Assembly: GCA_944380265.1 (NCBI GenBank)
Contig: CALWGY010000003.1
Span: forward strand, 62,001 to 126,000
Length of the DNA stretch: 64,000 nt
Reading direction: 5' to 3'
Origin: an uncultured Clostridia bacterium
GTDB lineage: Bacteria > Bacillota > Clostridia > Christensenellales > UBA1242
This document shows positions 1 to 8,478 of the stretch, piece after piece. The position numbers were made by a program, and so were the translations under genes. Below the pieces are notes generated by a model. It saw nothing but the letters and a program-made list of their open reading frames with translations. It made no database searches and was not told the origin of the DNA. Within the stretch, counting starts at the first letter, position 1. Every line of letters starts with the position of its first letter.

Positions 1-34
1 CCTTCTAGGCGCACCAATAACACTTAAAAAACAG

Positions 35-62
35 AAAAAGGGCTGCCAGCGCCTTTTTTTTT
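35..62. terminator. Hairpin terminator at left edge
   Basis: An A-tract, a G+C-rich stem (AAAAAGG-GCT / AGC-CCTTTTT with one bulged G) and a T-tract lie just past the end of the minus-strand membrane protein gene. It can work in both directions. In one plus-strand frame bases 1-27 end in TAA (PSRRTNNT-stop), so they could be the tail of an upstream gene, but this is too short to judge. Confidence 0.6.
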
Positions 63-633
63 ATTTTTCGTTATTTTGTTGTGTGTTATTTGTTTCTTCT
101 GTTGTGGTTTGTGATGGATTGGTGGTAACAACTGTTCCCTTATTTTCCACATTTGTGTTTTCTGTTGTAACAACGTTTTCTGTGTTTGTTTGTTCAAATT
201 GCTTTGCCAATAGTTTTTTATTTCTTTTCATGTCAATAGCAATTAACACAACACCGGCAACTAAAGCAATTGCACTTAAAAGTGAAAGAATATTAAACTC
301 TTGTATTATTCCATAAACAAAAATGGCTACTGTAATAATGTTGAAAACAATAACTGTTATTAATTTTCCTTTGTTTTCTTCAAATTTGCTTGGTTGCATT
401 GTAACACGCTTAAAACTTACGCCTGAAAAAATTGCACCCAAAACAGCAATTACCAAAGGAATAATTAAAGCACCAAGCGCAATAATGCCAGCCATGTTTA
501 AAATGGCACCAGTAACAGTTTCTCCACCACCAGCACCAATAAGACTAAACATTGCTATTGCAGCAATAAATGAAGAAACTGCCAAATAAATATAAATTAT
601 TATGCTTAAAATTAATCCAATTAGCAAACACAC
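61..633 (-). CDS. Small membrane protein, start probably frameshifted
   Basis: A 190-residue protein of unknown family. It shows about four hydrophobic segments (roughly residues 1-27, 35-70, 90-112 and 113-135), then a Thr/Asn/Gln-rich hydrophilic tail of about 50 residues. The in-frame start would be a GTG at 633 without a usable ribosome binding site. A well-placed AGGGGG sits upstream of an ATG at 650, but that ATG runs into TAA after four codons. One extra A in the run of six A following it would join both parts as MKKTLRVCLLIGLILS, a typical membrane N-terminus. So the gene carries either a one-base deletion, a sequencing error or a slippage site. No partner genes suggest a function. 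Confidence 0.6.
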   Translation of the reverse strand: MCLLIGLILSIIIYIYLAVSSFIAAIAMFSLIGAGGGETVTGAILNMAGIIALGALIIPLVIAVLGAIFSGVSFKRVTMQPSKFEENKGKLITVIVFNIITVAIFVYGIIQEFNILSLLSAIALVAGVVLIAIDMKRNKKLLAKQFEQTNTENVVTTENTNVENKGTVVTTNPSQTTTEETNNTQQNNEK

Positions 634-768
634 CCTTAAAGTTTTTTCATAAATTCCCCCTTTTTATTTTATAATTAATAAATATCAAATTATTAATAGT
701 TTGTCAAACATATTGTTTTGCTCTTTAAAACAAGAAAAATTCAAGAAAACAAACATGTTGTTATGTTA

Positions 769-1929
769 TCATTCTTTTTCCAAACAAACCAAAGTTTCAA
801 CATGGTTTGTTTGTGGAAACATATCAAACGGAGTTATTTTTTTTGTTTTAAATCCAAAACCTGTTAACACCTTCAAATCTCGCGCTAAGGTTTTTGGATT
901 GCAACTTAAATACACAATTTTTTGTGGGTTAACTTCATTAATTGCTTCCAACACGCTTAGTTGTGCGCCAATGCGTGGCGGATCCAAAAACACAGAAATA
1001 ACACCATTTTCAACATATAATTTTTTATAGTTTAATCGTTCTAACACATTTTCACATTTGCCAAGATATGGTGTTATTTGTTTTTCGCAACCATTAAGTT
1101 TAATTAATGTTTTGGCATCGTTAACTGCTTCCGGAACACTTTCAATTGAAACAACTTTTGCACCATGCTTTGCAAAAATTAAGCTGGTAATTCCAATTCC
1201 CGAATAAAGATCCAAAATAACGGAATTTTTTGAAATGTTTAGATCTTCAAAAATTTGTTTATAAATTTTTTCGGTTATTTGGGTGTTAACTTGAAAAAAT
1301 GAGTTTGGCGAAAGTTCAAACTTAACACCAAGCATTTCGCCCCTTAACTTTTTAAAGCCAAATTTGTGAATAAATTTTTTATCTTCAAAAACAGCATTAT
1401 CAGTGCGAGTGTTAACATTAATGTAAAAACTAACGTTTTTAAACGCTGTTTTAAGTTGTTCAAAAAACCATTCGCAACCAACAATTTTATGGTTTGTAAC
1501 AACCAAAGTTACCATAACTTCTTGCCCAACACATCTTGCCACAACATATTTTAATGTTCCAGTTTGTTTGCGTTTGTTGTATGGTTCAATTTTAAATTTT
1601 TTAACATACTCGCGTGTTAGTTTTATTAATTTTTCAACCCAAGAATCGTGAAGTAAACACTTTTCAACATCAACAATTTTGTTGCTGTTTTCTTCAAAAA
1701 ATCCAATTTGTGTTTTTCCTTTAACATCTCTAACTGCCAAATGCACTTTGTTGCGGTACTTAAACGGAAAAAACATGCCCACAGTTTTTTCAACTTTAAA
1801 ATTTAGTCCAAATTCCTTTAAAGCATTTTGAACTTCCTGTTGTTTTAAAGCCAGTTGTTTTTCATAACTTACGTTTAGCAAACTGCAACCGCCACACATA
1901 TTAAAATTTGCACATTGTAACATTTTCAT
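769..1929 (-). CDS. rlmD: 23S rRNA (uracil-5-)-methyltransferase, RlmD/RumA family
   Basis: A SAM-dependent enzyme that methylates C5 of uridine in 23S rRNA (RlmD/RlmCD group; TrmA-type tRNA activity cannot be excluded). Cys6, Cys12, Cys15 and Cys91 match the four ligands of the family 4Fe-4S cluster. The SAM-binding motif LDLYSGIG lies near residue 240, the catalytic Cys in SCNPKTL at 343, and the general-base Glu in HVETLV near 378. At 386 residues it is shorter than RumA (about 430-460) because it begins directly at the cluster motif, without the N-terminal TRAM RNA-binding domain. It stands alone on the minus strand. Confidence 0.9.
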   Translation of the reverse strand: MKMLQCANFNMCGGCSLLNVSYEKQLALKQQEVQNALKEFGLNFKVEKTVGMFFPFKYRNKVHLAVRDVKGKTQIGFFEENSNKIVDVEKCLLHDSWVEKLIKLTREYVKKFKIEPYNKRKQTGTLKYVVARCVGQEVMVTLVVTNHKIVGCEWFFEQLKTAFKNVSFYINVNTRTDNAVFEDKKFIHKFGFKKLRGEMLGVKFELSPNSFFQVNTQITEKIYKQIFEDLNISKNSVILDLYSGIGITSLIFAKHGAKVVSIESVPEAVNDAKTLIKLNGCEKQITPYLGKCENVLERLNYKKLYVENGVISVFLDPPRIGAQLSVLEAINEVNPQKIVYLSCNPKTLARDLKVLTGFGFKTKKITPFDMFPQTNHVETLVCLEKE

Positions 1930-2044
1930 GTTTTTAGTTTACTATATTATTAAAAATTTTTAAAGTGAAAACTTGTTGTAACACCAAAAAAAAACAAGCA
2001 TAATTTTTTGCTCGTTTTTTGTTTATTTTATGTTTTCTTTTGGT

Positions 2045-3202
2045 TTACGCCCAATTTGCAGGCATTTGTCTGTTTTCCAAAAACCATGCCGTATCTTTTA
2101 ACACGGTGTTTGAGTTAGAACATTCAACTTCAAACTTTCCGTTTAAACTTTTAAACACAATGTTGCCATTAAAACTGAAATATTCACCGGTGTCTTTATA
2201 TTTTGTTAGCCCTGTGTCGGCATCAATTCCATTTTCTTCAATTGTGGCATAGGTTGTAACATACACGTTTTTTGTCCACTTAGAAATTCTGTTAATAAAA
2301 TCTTGTGTTGGAAAAGTGTTTTCCAAATAAACTTTTGCATATTCAACCGAACCTGCCACACATGTTACAACACAATACTCGGGTTGAATTATGTTAAGTA
2401 AAATATCGTTGGAAGAAGTTTTTGAACCATGATGCCCAGCCTTAAATAATTTTACTTTGCTAAGTTCATTATACTCAACCAAATATTCTTCACCTTTTTC
2501 TTCTAAGTCACCTGTGAACAAATATTTGTTGTCGCCTTCTTCAATTTGAAAACAAACGGAATAGTTGTTTTCATCGCTTGATTTGTTTTCATAATAGTAA
2601 TTATACAAAATGTTTAGTGTTGTGTTTTTACCAATTTCGTAACTGCGTTTTGCACCATTTTGATTGTTGTAACATTCAAGTGCTGTGTAGTGTTCTGCTC
2701 CACTTGCAACTTCTGCATCTCGTTTTGCATAATAGTCTCTCAAAATTTCAGTTTCCTTACTTCCAACTTTGTTGGTTTTTGGAAAATCAATTATGGTTTC
2801 AACTTCAAAATTATCAAACAAACTTGCATTTGTTCCATCTCCTGCAAAAGCAGCAATATGGTCACGGTCGGCATGAGTTACAATAACAAACTCTAAAACA
2901 TCATCTGGCATTTGATTATTTAAGTAATTTGTTATTGTTTTGGAACTATTAGTTCTGGAACCTGCATCAACCAAAATGTCGGTTTCGCCACACTTAATGT
3001 AAATGCTATCACCAGAATAATTGTTGCCAAGTTCCAAAAAATGAATTTCTAGCCCTTCACCATAAACAACATCACTTTTAAAAATTTCGTTTGTTGACCT
3101 ATCATAATAAAGCCCAACAAAAGCACCGCAAGCAAAGCCAACAATTAAAAATATTATTGAAAGTAAAAAGGTTAAACCTTTGGAAAATTTTTTGTTACTC
3201 AT
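2045..3202 (-). CDS. Membrane-anchored ComEC/Rec2-like metallo-beta-lactamase-fold hydrolase
   Basis: One N-terminal membrane segment (about residues 9-31) is followed by an extracellular metallo-beta-lactamase domain with the metal-binding motif THADRDH at 109-115. Further family motifs are LVDAGS near 80, FTGDLE and GHHGS. This is the hydrolase part of ComEC/Rec2; the channel-forming competence domain is missing, so it is probably a free-standing extracellular phosphodiesterase or nuclease. A C-terminal stretch of about 80 residues is not recognised. The start is the ATG at 3202, with GGAG seven bases upstream. The next gene upstream also encodes an anchored surface protein. Confidence 0.8.
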   Translation of the reverse strand: MSNKKFSKGLTFLLSIIFLIVGFACGAFVGLYYDRSTNEIFKSDVVYGEGLEIHFLELGNNYSGDSIYIKCGETDILVDAGSRTNSSKTITNYLNNQMPDDVLEFVIVTHADRDHIAAFAGDGTNASLFDNFEVETIIDFPKTNKVGSKETEILRDYYAKRDAEVASGAEHYTALECYNNQNGAKRSYEIGKNTTLNILYNYYYENKSSDENNYSVCFQIEEGDNKYLFTGDLEEKGEEYLVEYNELSKVKLFKAGHHGSKTSSNDILLNIIQPEYCVVTCVAGSVEYAKVYLENTFPTQDFINRISKWTKNVYVTTYATIEENGIDADTGLTKYKDTGEYFSFNGNIVFKSLNGKFEVECSNSNTVLKDTAWFLENRQMPANWA

Positions 3203-3367
3203 CAAATTTCTCCATTAAATGTTTAAATTTTTAATTGGGCTAACACCCACAACTAAACAGCACGTCAAATTTTCAGCAAATTCAAAGTTAAAATTTCGCC
3301 AAACAACTAGCAAACTTGTTAACTAACAAATAAAACTTTTTGTTTATTTGGTTTAATGGTTTTCAAG

Positions 3368-3733
3368 TTAAACAACATTAACAACCCTAACCTTTTTAAC
3401 ATTGTTAAATTTAAAGTTGTTAATTGTGTAAGTTATGTAATATGTTCCAACTTGGCTTGTGTTAACATCGCCTTCAATTTTAACATCTTTTGAAACATCT
3501 TTTCCAAATGCAACAACTTTTGCACCGCTTTCAACATATGTGTCGTGCAAACTTAAAGTTATTTCTTTTTCGCCCAAAAGCTCAAACGTGTCGTTTTTAG
3601 AAATTAAAGAGTAGCCAAACCATCCACCAAGGGCTCCCACAACAAAAACAATTAGCACAATTACTATTGTTAAAAAGTGTGTGTTTTTAATTTCCTTTTT
3701 AATTTTGGTTTCAACTTTTGATTTTCTAGCCAT
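3368..3733 (-). CDS. Membrane-anchored protein with one DUF5011/Ig-like domain
   Basis: About 121 residues. A short basic N-terminus precedes a membrane segment (roughly 19-42) and one extracellular domain. The run ITLSLHDTYVESGAKV...SQVGTYYITYTI is typical of DUF5011/HYR-like bacterial immunoglobulin folds, which usually occur as several copies in surface proteins. Here there is only one, so the role is unclear. The start is the ATG at 3733, preceded by AAGGTGG. It is transcribed toward the ComEC-like hydrolase about 165 bases away and may share a transcript with it. Confidence 0.65.
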   Translation of the reverse strand: MARKSKVETKIKKEIKNTHFLTIVIVLIVFVVGALGGWFGYSLISKNDTFELLGEKEITLSLHDTYVESGAKVVAFGKDVSKDVKIEGDVNTSQVGTYYITYTINNFKFNNVKKVRVVNVV

Positions 3734-3920
3734 AAAGTACCACCTTTTTGACAAAAACTATAATTTAAAGTTCAATAAATAAGAAAATAATGTTATACAA
3801 ATTTTATAAAAACTCATGTTGGTTTTTAATTACCGTAAATTTGTTATTAAATTTCTAGTACAATTATATGATACACAAAACAAAAAAATTAGGCAACGAT
3901 GTTTAATAATTATTTAAAAC

Positions 3921-3949
3921 TTGATAAATATAAATTATTTTGCTATACT
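3921..3949 (+). promoter_or_regulatory. Promoter of tRNA-Gln
   Basis: TTGATA (3921-3926), a 17-base spacer and TATACT (3944-3949) lie 16 bases before the first tRNA nucleotide, an ideal layout for a stable-RNA promoter. Confidence 0.75.
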
Positions 3950-3965
3950 AACAATGCTTAATTTT

Positions 3966-4042
3966 TGGGGTGTAGCCAAGTGGCTAAGGCAGAAGATTCT
4001 GACTCTTCCATTTCGTGGGTTCAAATCCTACCACCCCAGCCA
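3966..4042 (+). tRNA. tRNA-Gln (anticodon CTG)
   Basis: A complete cloverleaf. The acceptor stem TGGGGTG/CACCCCA has the weak U1-A72 pair characteristic of glutamine tRNAs, discriminator G73 and an encoded CCA. The anticodon stem GAAGA/TCTTC encloses the loop TTCTGAC, giving anticodon CTG (reads CAG). The T arm GTGGG/CCTAC carries loop TTCAAAT. A CAG-specific tRNA in so A+T-rich a genome implies a second tRNA-Gln(TTG) elsewhere. Confidence 0.93.
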
Positions 4043-4080
4043 ATAAAAAAACACACATTTAATTTGTGTTGTTGTGTTAC

Positions 4081-4114
4081 AAAAAAGCATCTAAAAATTT
4101 TTAGATGCTTTTTT
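4081..4114. terminator. Bidirectional terminator between tRNA-Gln and ybaK
   Basis: A perfect 17+17 base palindrome (AAAAAAGCATCTAAAAA and its complement) gives a strong hairpin with A- and T-tracts at its ends. It serves the plus-strand tRNA and the converging minus-strand ybaK. Confidence 0.85.
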
Positions 4115-4159
4115 GTTGTTAAACTTTAATTTTTAATCTTTGTTTTTCTAGTTTTATTT

Positions 4160-4624
4160 TTACATTGCAATATCTGAAAAAGAGCAATTAACAATTTGTT
4201 TTAAATCTTGCGGACTCATTTCCACCTGAAAGCCAACACGACCAGCACTAAAAATTATCGTTTCAAAATTAAGTGCTGATGCGTCAACAACAGTTTCAAA
4301 TTGCTTTTTCATGCCGATGGGTGAACAGCCACCATGAATGTATCCGGTTAGTGGCAACAGTTCTTTTTGCTTTATCATTTCAATGCTTTTTTGCCCCACC
4401 GCTTTTGCTGCAAGTTTTAATTTTAGGGTTTTGTTTACTGGAACAACAAACACATAGTGGTTTAGGTTTGAACCCACAGTTACCAAAGTTTTAAAAACTT
4501 GATTTGCATTTAAGGAAAGTGCTTTTGCAACATCTTCACCATTTAAAATGTTTGCACTATATGTGTGCGGAACATAGTTTATGTGTTTGCTTTCAATAAT
4601 TCTCATAACATTTGTTTTAATCAT
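4160..4624 (-). CDS. ybaK: Cys-tRNA(Pro)/Cys-tRNA(Cys) deacylase, YbaK/EbsC family
   Basis: A trans-editing enzyme that hydrolyses cysteine mischarged on tRNA(Pro). At 154 residues it matches the YbaK family length. The invariant lysine is at about 45 (QVFKTLV), and the family glycine motifs are GYIHGGCSPIGMKK (near 92-105) and SAGRVGFQVEMSP near the end. It acts in the cytoplasm alongside prolyl-tRNA synthetase, which is not in this window. Monocistronic, ending at the shared terminator with the tRNA gene. Confidence 0.9.
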   Translation of the reverse strand: MIKTNVMRIIESKHINYVPHTYSANILNGEDVAKALSLNANQVFKTLVTVGSNLNHYVFVVPVNKTLKLKLAAKAVGQKSIEMIKQKELLPLTGYIHGGCSPIGMKKQFETVVDASALNFETIIFSAGRVGFQVEMSPQDLKQIVNCSFSDIAM

Positions 4625-4875
4625 ATTTTTCCAACTGATAAATTTATTTTTATTTAAAATTTTTTTAACACAATATATTTTAACAGGTTAAAATTGCTTG
4701 TCAACAATATTTTATTTTATAATTAAATCGTTAATAAAAATTTTTCTATAACAAAATTTTGCGTTTGAAAATTTACTTTAATTCTGTATGTAAATATATA
4801 AATAATTTTAATTTACCTATTCCATTTTACCATTTCATGTGCTACAATGTTATAAACTAAATATTAGAGGTTTTT

Positions 4876-5310
4876 ATGGGAGATCAAACAATTTCAAAAA
4901 TTGAAGAGCAAACTTATGTTGCAAACAAAATTTTACTAGCAAACAAGCAAGATAAAAGCTTATCACCAAAGTTTTTAATAACAACCACAACATTAAAATT
5001 TGACAGATCAAAAGTTTTGGCAACAATTTCATATGATGGAAATGTTTATGGCGAAATGTTAATTTTTTTGCTTGAACGCAACAAAGAAGGTAAAGTGTCA
5101 AAACATGAATTTGTAGGTAAAGCAGGGTTTCATGTTTTAGGACAATTACAAAGTGATAAACTTCAAGAATTTGTTCCAGGAGAACAAGAAAACAAAACTG
5201 CTGATGAACTTACAAAAATGGAAATTTCATTAAAAGACATTAAAGGTGCAATTGATAGGCATTTACAACACATTCAAACAAAAAACCTTAACATGGGCCA
5301 ATCGAAATAA
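4876..5310 (+). CDS. Hypothetical cytosolic protein, 144 aa
   Basis: No family recognised. The protein is soluble with no membrane segment. Residues 1-95 alternate in a beta-strand-like pattern (KFLITTTTLKF, VLATISYDGNVYGEMLIFLLER), and the last 55 residues are charged and probably helical, ending in a Gln/Asn-rich tail. It starts at ATG 4876 with AGAGG upstream; TGCTACAAT before it could be an extended -10. It is one of few plus-strand genes on this arm, isolated between two minus-strand genes and closed by its own terminator, so it is a real transcription unit. Confidence 0.7.
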   Translation: MGDQTISKIEEQTYVANKILLANKQDKSLSPKFLITTTTLKFDRSKVLATISYDGNVYGEMLIFLLERNKEGKVSKHEFVGKAGFHVLGQLQSDKLQEFVPGEQENKTADELTKMEISLKDIKGAIDRHLQHIQTKNLNMGQSK

Positions 5311-5333
5311 TAATTATTGCCTATAAGCAACAT

Positions 5334-5364
5334 AAAAAGAGAGAAAACCATTCTCTCTTTTTTT
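5334..5364. terminator. Terminator between hypothetical gene and asnS
   Basis: A 12-base stem AAAAAGAGAGAA / TTCTCTCTTTTT with loop AACCA and a T-tract sits between converging genes, so it can end both. Confidence 0.85.
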
Positions 5365-5412
5365 ATTTTTAGTGTTTTTACTATTAAAAAATATAATAAA
5401 TTTTTTCTTATT

Positions 5413-6798
5413 TTAAAATTCGCAATTTTTTGGAGTGCGAGGGAAAAGTTGAACATCACGAATGTTTGCTACCCCTGTTACATACATAATAAATCTTTCA
5501 AAGCCAAGCCCAAAACCACTGTGTTTAACTGAACCAAATTTTCTTAAATTTAAGTACCACCAATAATCTTCTTCTTTAAGTCCACATTCTTTAACACGTT
5601 GTTTTAAAACATCATATCTTTCTTCCCTTTCACTTCCGCCAACCATTTCACCAATGCCCGGAACCAAAAGGTCGCATGCCCTAACTGTTTTGTTGTCGTC
5701 GTTTAAACGCATATAAAATGCTTTAATTTCTTTTGGGTAGTCTGTAACAAAAACAGGTTTTTTAAACACTACTTCACTTAAATATTTTTCGTGTTCGCTT
5801 TGCATATCACAGCCCCAATATGCTTTAAATTCAAACTTATCATTGTTCTTTTCTAAAAGTTTAACTGCTTCGGTGTAAGTTATGCGTGCAAATTGGTTGT
5901 TAACAACATTGTGCAATCTTTCAAGCAAATTTTTGTCAACAAAGTTGTTGAAAAATTCAAGTTCAGTTTTGCAATGTTCAAGCAAATAGTTAATTAAATA
6001 TTTAACCATGTCTTCAATTAAATCCATGTTTTCTTCAAGTTCATTAAACGCAACTTCTGGTTCAATCATCCAAAACTCGCTTGCATGCCTTGTTGTGTTG
6101 GAATTTTCGCTTCTAAATGTTGGCCCAAAAGTGTAAATTTTTCCAAAAGCAAGCGCAAGTGCTTCGCCTTCCAACTGCCCAGTTGGAGACAAGAAAACTT
6201 TTTTACCAAAAAAGTCGGATTCTGGTGTGAATTTTTCTTTTGGATTTTCATCATACAAATTGTGTGTGGTTACCCTAAAAACATCGCTTCCGCCTTCGCA
6301 ATCGAAACCTGTTATTATTGGTGTGTGGGTGTAAATAAATCCGCGTTCATTAAAAAACTTGTGGATTGCAAAAGCAGATTCGCTTCTAACCCTAAACACA
6401 GCATTAAACAAATTTGTTCGTGGTCTTAAATATGCAATTTCACGCAAAAATTCAACTGAATGGCGTTTTTTCTGCAAAGGATATTCTTCATTTGTTTCGT
6501 TTAAAATTTCAATGCTTTTTGCATGAACTTCAAATGGTTGTTTGTTTTCTGGTGTTAAAACAAGTTCCCCAACAATAAAAAGTGAAGAGCCTGTGTCAAC
6601 CTTTGACACTTTATCGTAGTTACTCAAATCAGAATTAAAAACAATTTGAATTCCCTTAAAACAAGTTCCATCTGTAAGTTCAATGAAACCAAAATTTTTC
6701 AAATCTCTAACAGTTTTAACCCAACCACCCAAATTTAGTTGTGTGTTTAAAAATTGGTTTGGGTTTTTATAAATTTCACTAATATCAACTTTTTTCAT
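5413..6798 (-). CDS. asnS: Asparaginyl-tRNA synthetase
   Basis: A class IIb synthetase that charges tRNA(Asn). At 461 residues it has the normal bacterial length. An N-terminal OB-fold anticodon domain (about 1-110) carries the AsnRS pattern GWVKTVRDLKNFGFIEL. The catalytic domain shows motif 2 (FRSENSNTTRHASEFWMIEPE) and motif 3 (GFGLGFERFIMYVTG). Its start at 6798 has AAGG upstream. It lies 212 bases downstream of aspS with no terminator between, so the two probably share a transcript governed by the aspS leader. With AsnRS present, the cell does not depend on transamidation of Asp-tRNA(Asn). Confidence 0.95.
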   Translation of the reverse strand: MKKVDISEIYKNPNQFLNTQLNLGGWVKTVRDLKNFGFIELTDGTCFKGIQIVFNSDLSNYDKVSKVDTGSSLFIVGELVLTPENKQPFEVHAKSIEILNETNEEYPLQKKRHSVEFLREIAYLRPRTNLFNAVFRVRSESAFAIHKFFNERGFIYTHTPIITGFDCEGGSDVFRVTTHNLYDENPKEKFTPESDFFGKKVFLSPTGQLEGEALALAFGKIYTFGPTFRSENSNTTRHASEFWMIEPEVAFNELEENMDLIEDMVKYLINYLLEHCKTELEFFNNFVDKNLLERLHNVVNNQFARITYTEAVKLLEKNNDKFEFKAYWGCDMQSEHEKYLSEVVFKKPVFVTDYPKEIKAFYMRLNDDNKTVRACDLLVPGIGEMVGGSEREERYDVLKQRVKECGLKEEDYWWYLNLRKFGSVKHSGFGLGFERFIMYVTGVANIRDVQLFPRTPKNCEF

Positions 6799-7010
6799 TG
6801 TTAATCCTTAAATATGTTTTAATTTTTATGTTTGTTATTTGTGTTTACTATTTTTGATTATTTTTTTACGTTTTGTTTTATAGTTTTTTATTTTTTAATT
6901 TTTTGTGGTTGCTTAATCTTTTTTATAGTTTTAAATTTTTAATTTTTTAATTAAACAATATTATTTTTTTATAAACAACTTGTTTCTTTTTTATTTATTA
7001 TTTTGTTCCA

Positions 7011-8297
7011 TTATGGTGTTATGCGGTTTGGGCCACGGAAGATAAATTCAACTTCCTTAATTGTTGGAATGTTTAGTAGTAACATTGTAATTCTGTCAAG
7101 CCCAAGCCCAAAACCACCATGTGGTGGGCAACCATATTTGAAAAAGTCTAAGTAAAACTTAACATCTTCACCCAAACCTTTTTCATCGGCTTGTGCTTTA
7201 AGCTTATCATAGCGGTGTTCACGTTGTGCACCTGTTGTTATTTCTACACCACGCCAAATTAGGTCGTAACCTTGTGGCACGCCATTTTTTCTCATATGAT
7301 AAAAGGCACGTTTATCTTTTGGATAGTCGGTTATGAACATAAATTCATGGCCAAATTTGTCCATTGAAAGTTTGTAAACAAGTTTTTCGGCTTCGGTTGA
7401 CAAATCAAGTTTGTCTTCTTCTGTTTCTTGATAACCATATTTAACAATTTCGCTATAAACTTGTTTTAGCGTCATGCGAGGGAAAGGTTTTTTTGGAACA
7501 ACAATTTCTGTTCCAAACACTTCTTTAACAATTTCGCCATATTCATTTTTTGTTTTTTGCAAAGCATAAATTAACAAATCTTCTTCTAAGTTCATAACAT
7601 CTTCAAAACTGTCGATGTAACTAAACTCCACGTCAAATCCAGAAAACTCGGTGGAATGGCGGTTTGTGTAAGATTGTTCAGCCCTAAACACTGGGCCACT
7701 TTCAAAAATTCGTTCAAAACCTGCCGCCATTGCCATTTGTTTGTAAAATTGTGGGCTTTGCGCCAAATATGCTTTTCTATCAAAATATTTAACTTCAAAA
7801 ACATCGGCTCCACTTTCGCTTGCCGCACCAATAAGTTTTGGTGTGTGAATTTCAATGAAATTGTTTTTAACCAAAAATTCACGCATTGCATTTGTAAAAC
7901 AACTTTGAACTTTAAAAATTAAGGTGTTTCTGTCACTTCTTAAATCAATCCAACGGTAGTCTAGTTTGTTATCAATGTTTGCATCGTCCATAATTGGAAG
8001 TGCTTCGGCAACACTTAAAACTTCCAAACTTGTTGGAATAAATTCTTGTCCGCCCATTTTAACATATTCGCTTTTAACTGCTGTTCCTGTAACGCTAACA
8101 ACAGAATGAGCAATAACACCTTTTAGGCTTTCAACAATTTGAGGCATTTTTTCTTTTTCAATTGTTACCTGAATTTTTCCAGTTATGTCTTTAACAACCA
8201 AAAAAATCATGTATTTTGAATCTCTAATTTTTTCAATCCAACCTTTAATTGTGCATGGTTTGTTAAATTCTAGTTCGTTAATTAAAACTCTGTTCAT
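7011..8297 (-). CDS. aspS: Aspartyl-tRNA synthetase, archaeal-type (AspRS2)
   Basis: A 428-residue class IIb synthetase lacking the GAD insertion of the usual bacterial AspRS (about 590 residues). It is the short archaeal-genre form, often nondiscriminating in bacteria (charging both tRNA(Asp) and tRNA(Asn)). The OB domain comes first (GWIEKIRDSKYMIFLV), then motif 2 (FRAEQSYTNRHSTEFSGFDVE) and motif 3 (GFGLGLDRITMLLL). AGGAG precedes the ATG at 8297. A promoter, short leader ORF and terminator immediately upstream form a candidate attenuator. Whether it discriminates cannot be read from sequence alone. Confidence 0.93.
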   Translation of the reverse strand: MNRVLINELEFNKPCTIKGWIEKIRDSKYMIFLVVKDITGKIQVTIEKEKMPQIVESLKGVIAHSVVSVTGTAVKSEYVKMGGQEFIPTSLEVLSVAEALPIMDDANIDNKLDYRWIDLRSDRNTLIFKVQSCFTNAMREFLVKNNFIEIHTPKLIGAASESGADVFEVKYFDRKAYLAQSPQFYKQMAMAAGFERIFESGPVFRAEQSYTNRHSTEFSGFDVEFSYIDSFEDVMNLEEDLLIYALQKTKNEYGEIVKEVFGTEIVVPKKPFPRMTLKQVYSEIVKYGYQETEEDKLDLSTEAEKLVYKLSMDKFGHEFMFITDYPKDKRAFYHMRKNGVPQGYDLIWRGVEITTGAQREHRYDKLKAQADEKGLGEDVKFYLDFFKYGCPPHGGFGLGLDRITMLLLNIPTIKEVEFIFRGPNRITP

Positions 8298-8320
8298 TGT
8301 TTTTTCTCCTATTTTTTACT

Positions 8321-8347
8321 AAAAAAGCCCTTAAAACATTTAAGGGC
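8321..8347 (-). terminator. Intrinsic terminator (attenuator) in the aspS leader
   Basis: On the minus strand GCCCTTAAA-TGT-TTTAAGGGC is followed by six T, 24 bases before the aspS start codon. It lies downstream of the leader promoter, not of the preceding gene, so it acts on aspS transcription. The A-run and GCC just 5' of and inside its left arm can instead pair with an upstream GGCTTTTTT. Confidence 0.85.
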
Positions 8348-8416
8348 GATTTTTTTACAAATTTTCAGATTGCGTAAGTGAAACTTTTAAAAAAGCCTAC
8401 CCATTTTTATGTGTAA

Positions 8417-8458
8417 TTAAAAGTTATTGCAATCATCAATTTTAATAATTTTTTTCAT
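8417..8458 (-). CDS. Putative aspS leader peptide MKKIIKIDDCNNF
   Basis: A 13-codon ORF with AAAGGA five bases before its ATG and a TAA stop, located between the promoter at 8479-8508 and the terminator at 8321-8347. Codons 8-9 are GAT GAT (Asp-Asp) and 11-12 are AAT AAC (Asn-Asn). The downstream genes make the synthetases for exactly these two amino acids. GATTGC, spanning codons 9-10, is complementary to GCAATC at 8368-8373. That pairing crosses, and so excludes, the antiterminator GGCTTTTTT:AAAAAAATCGCC. A ribosome stalled at the Asp or Asn codons would mask GATTGC and favour read-through. This is an inference from sequence; short Asp/Asn runs can arise by chance at this base composition. 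Confidence 0.6.
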   Translation of the reverse strand: MKKIIKIDDCNNF

Positions 8459-8478
8459 ATTATTCCTTTTGCTAAAAT

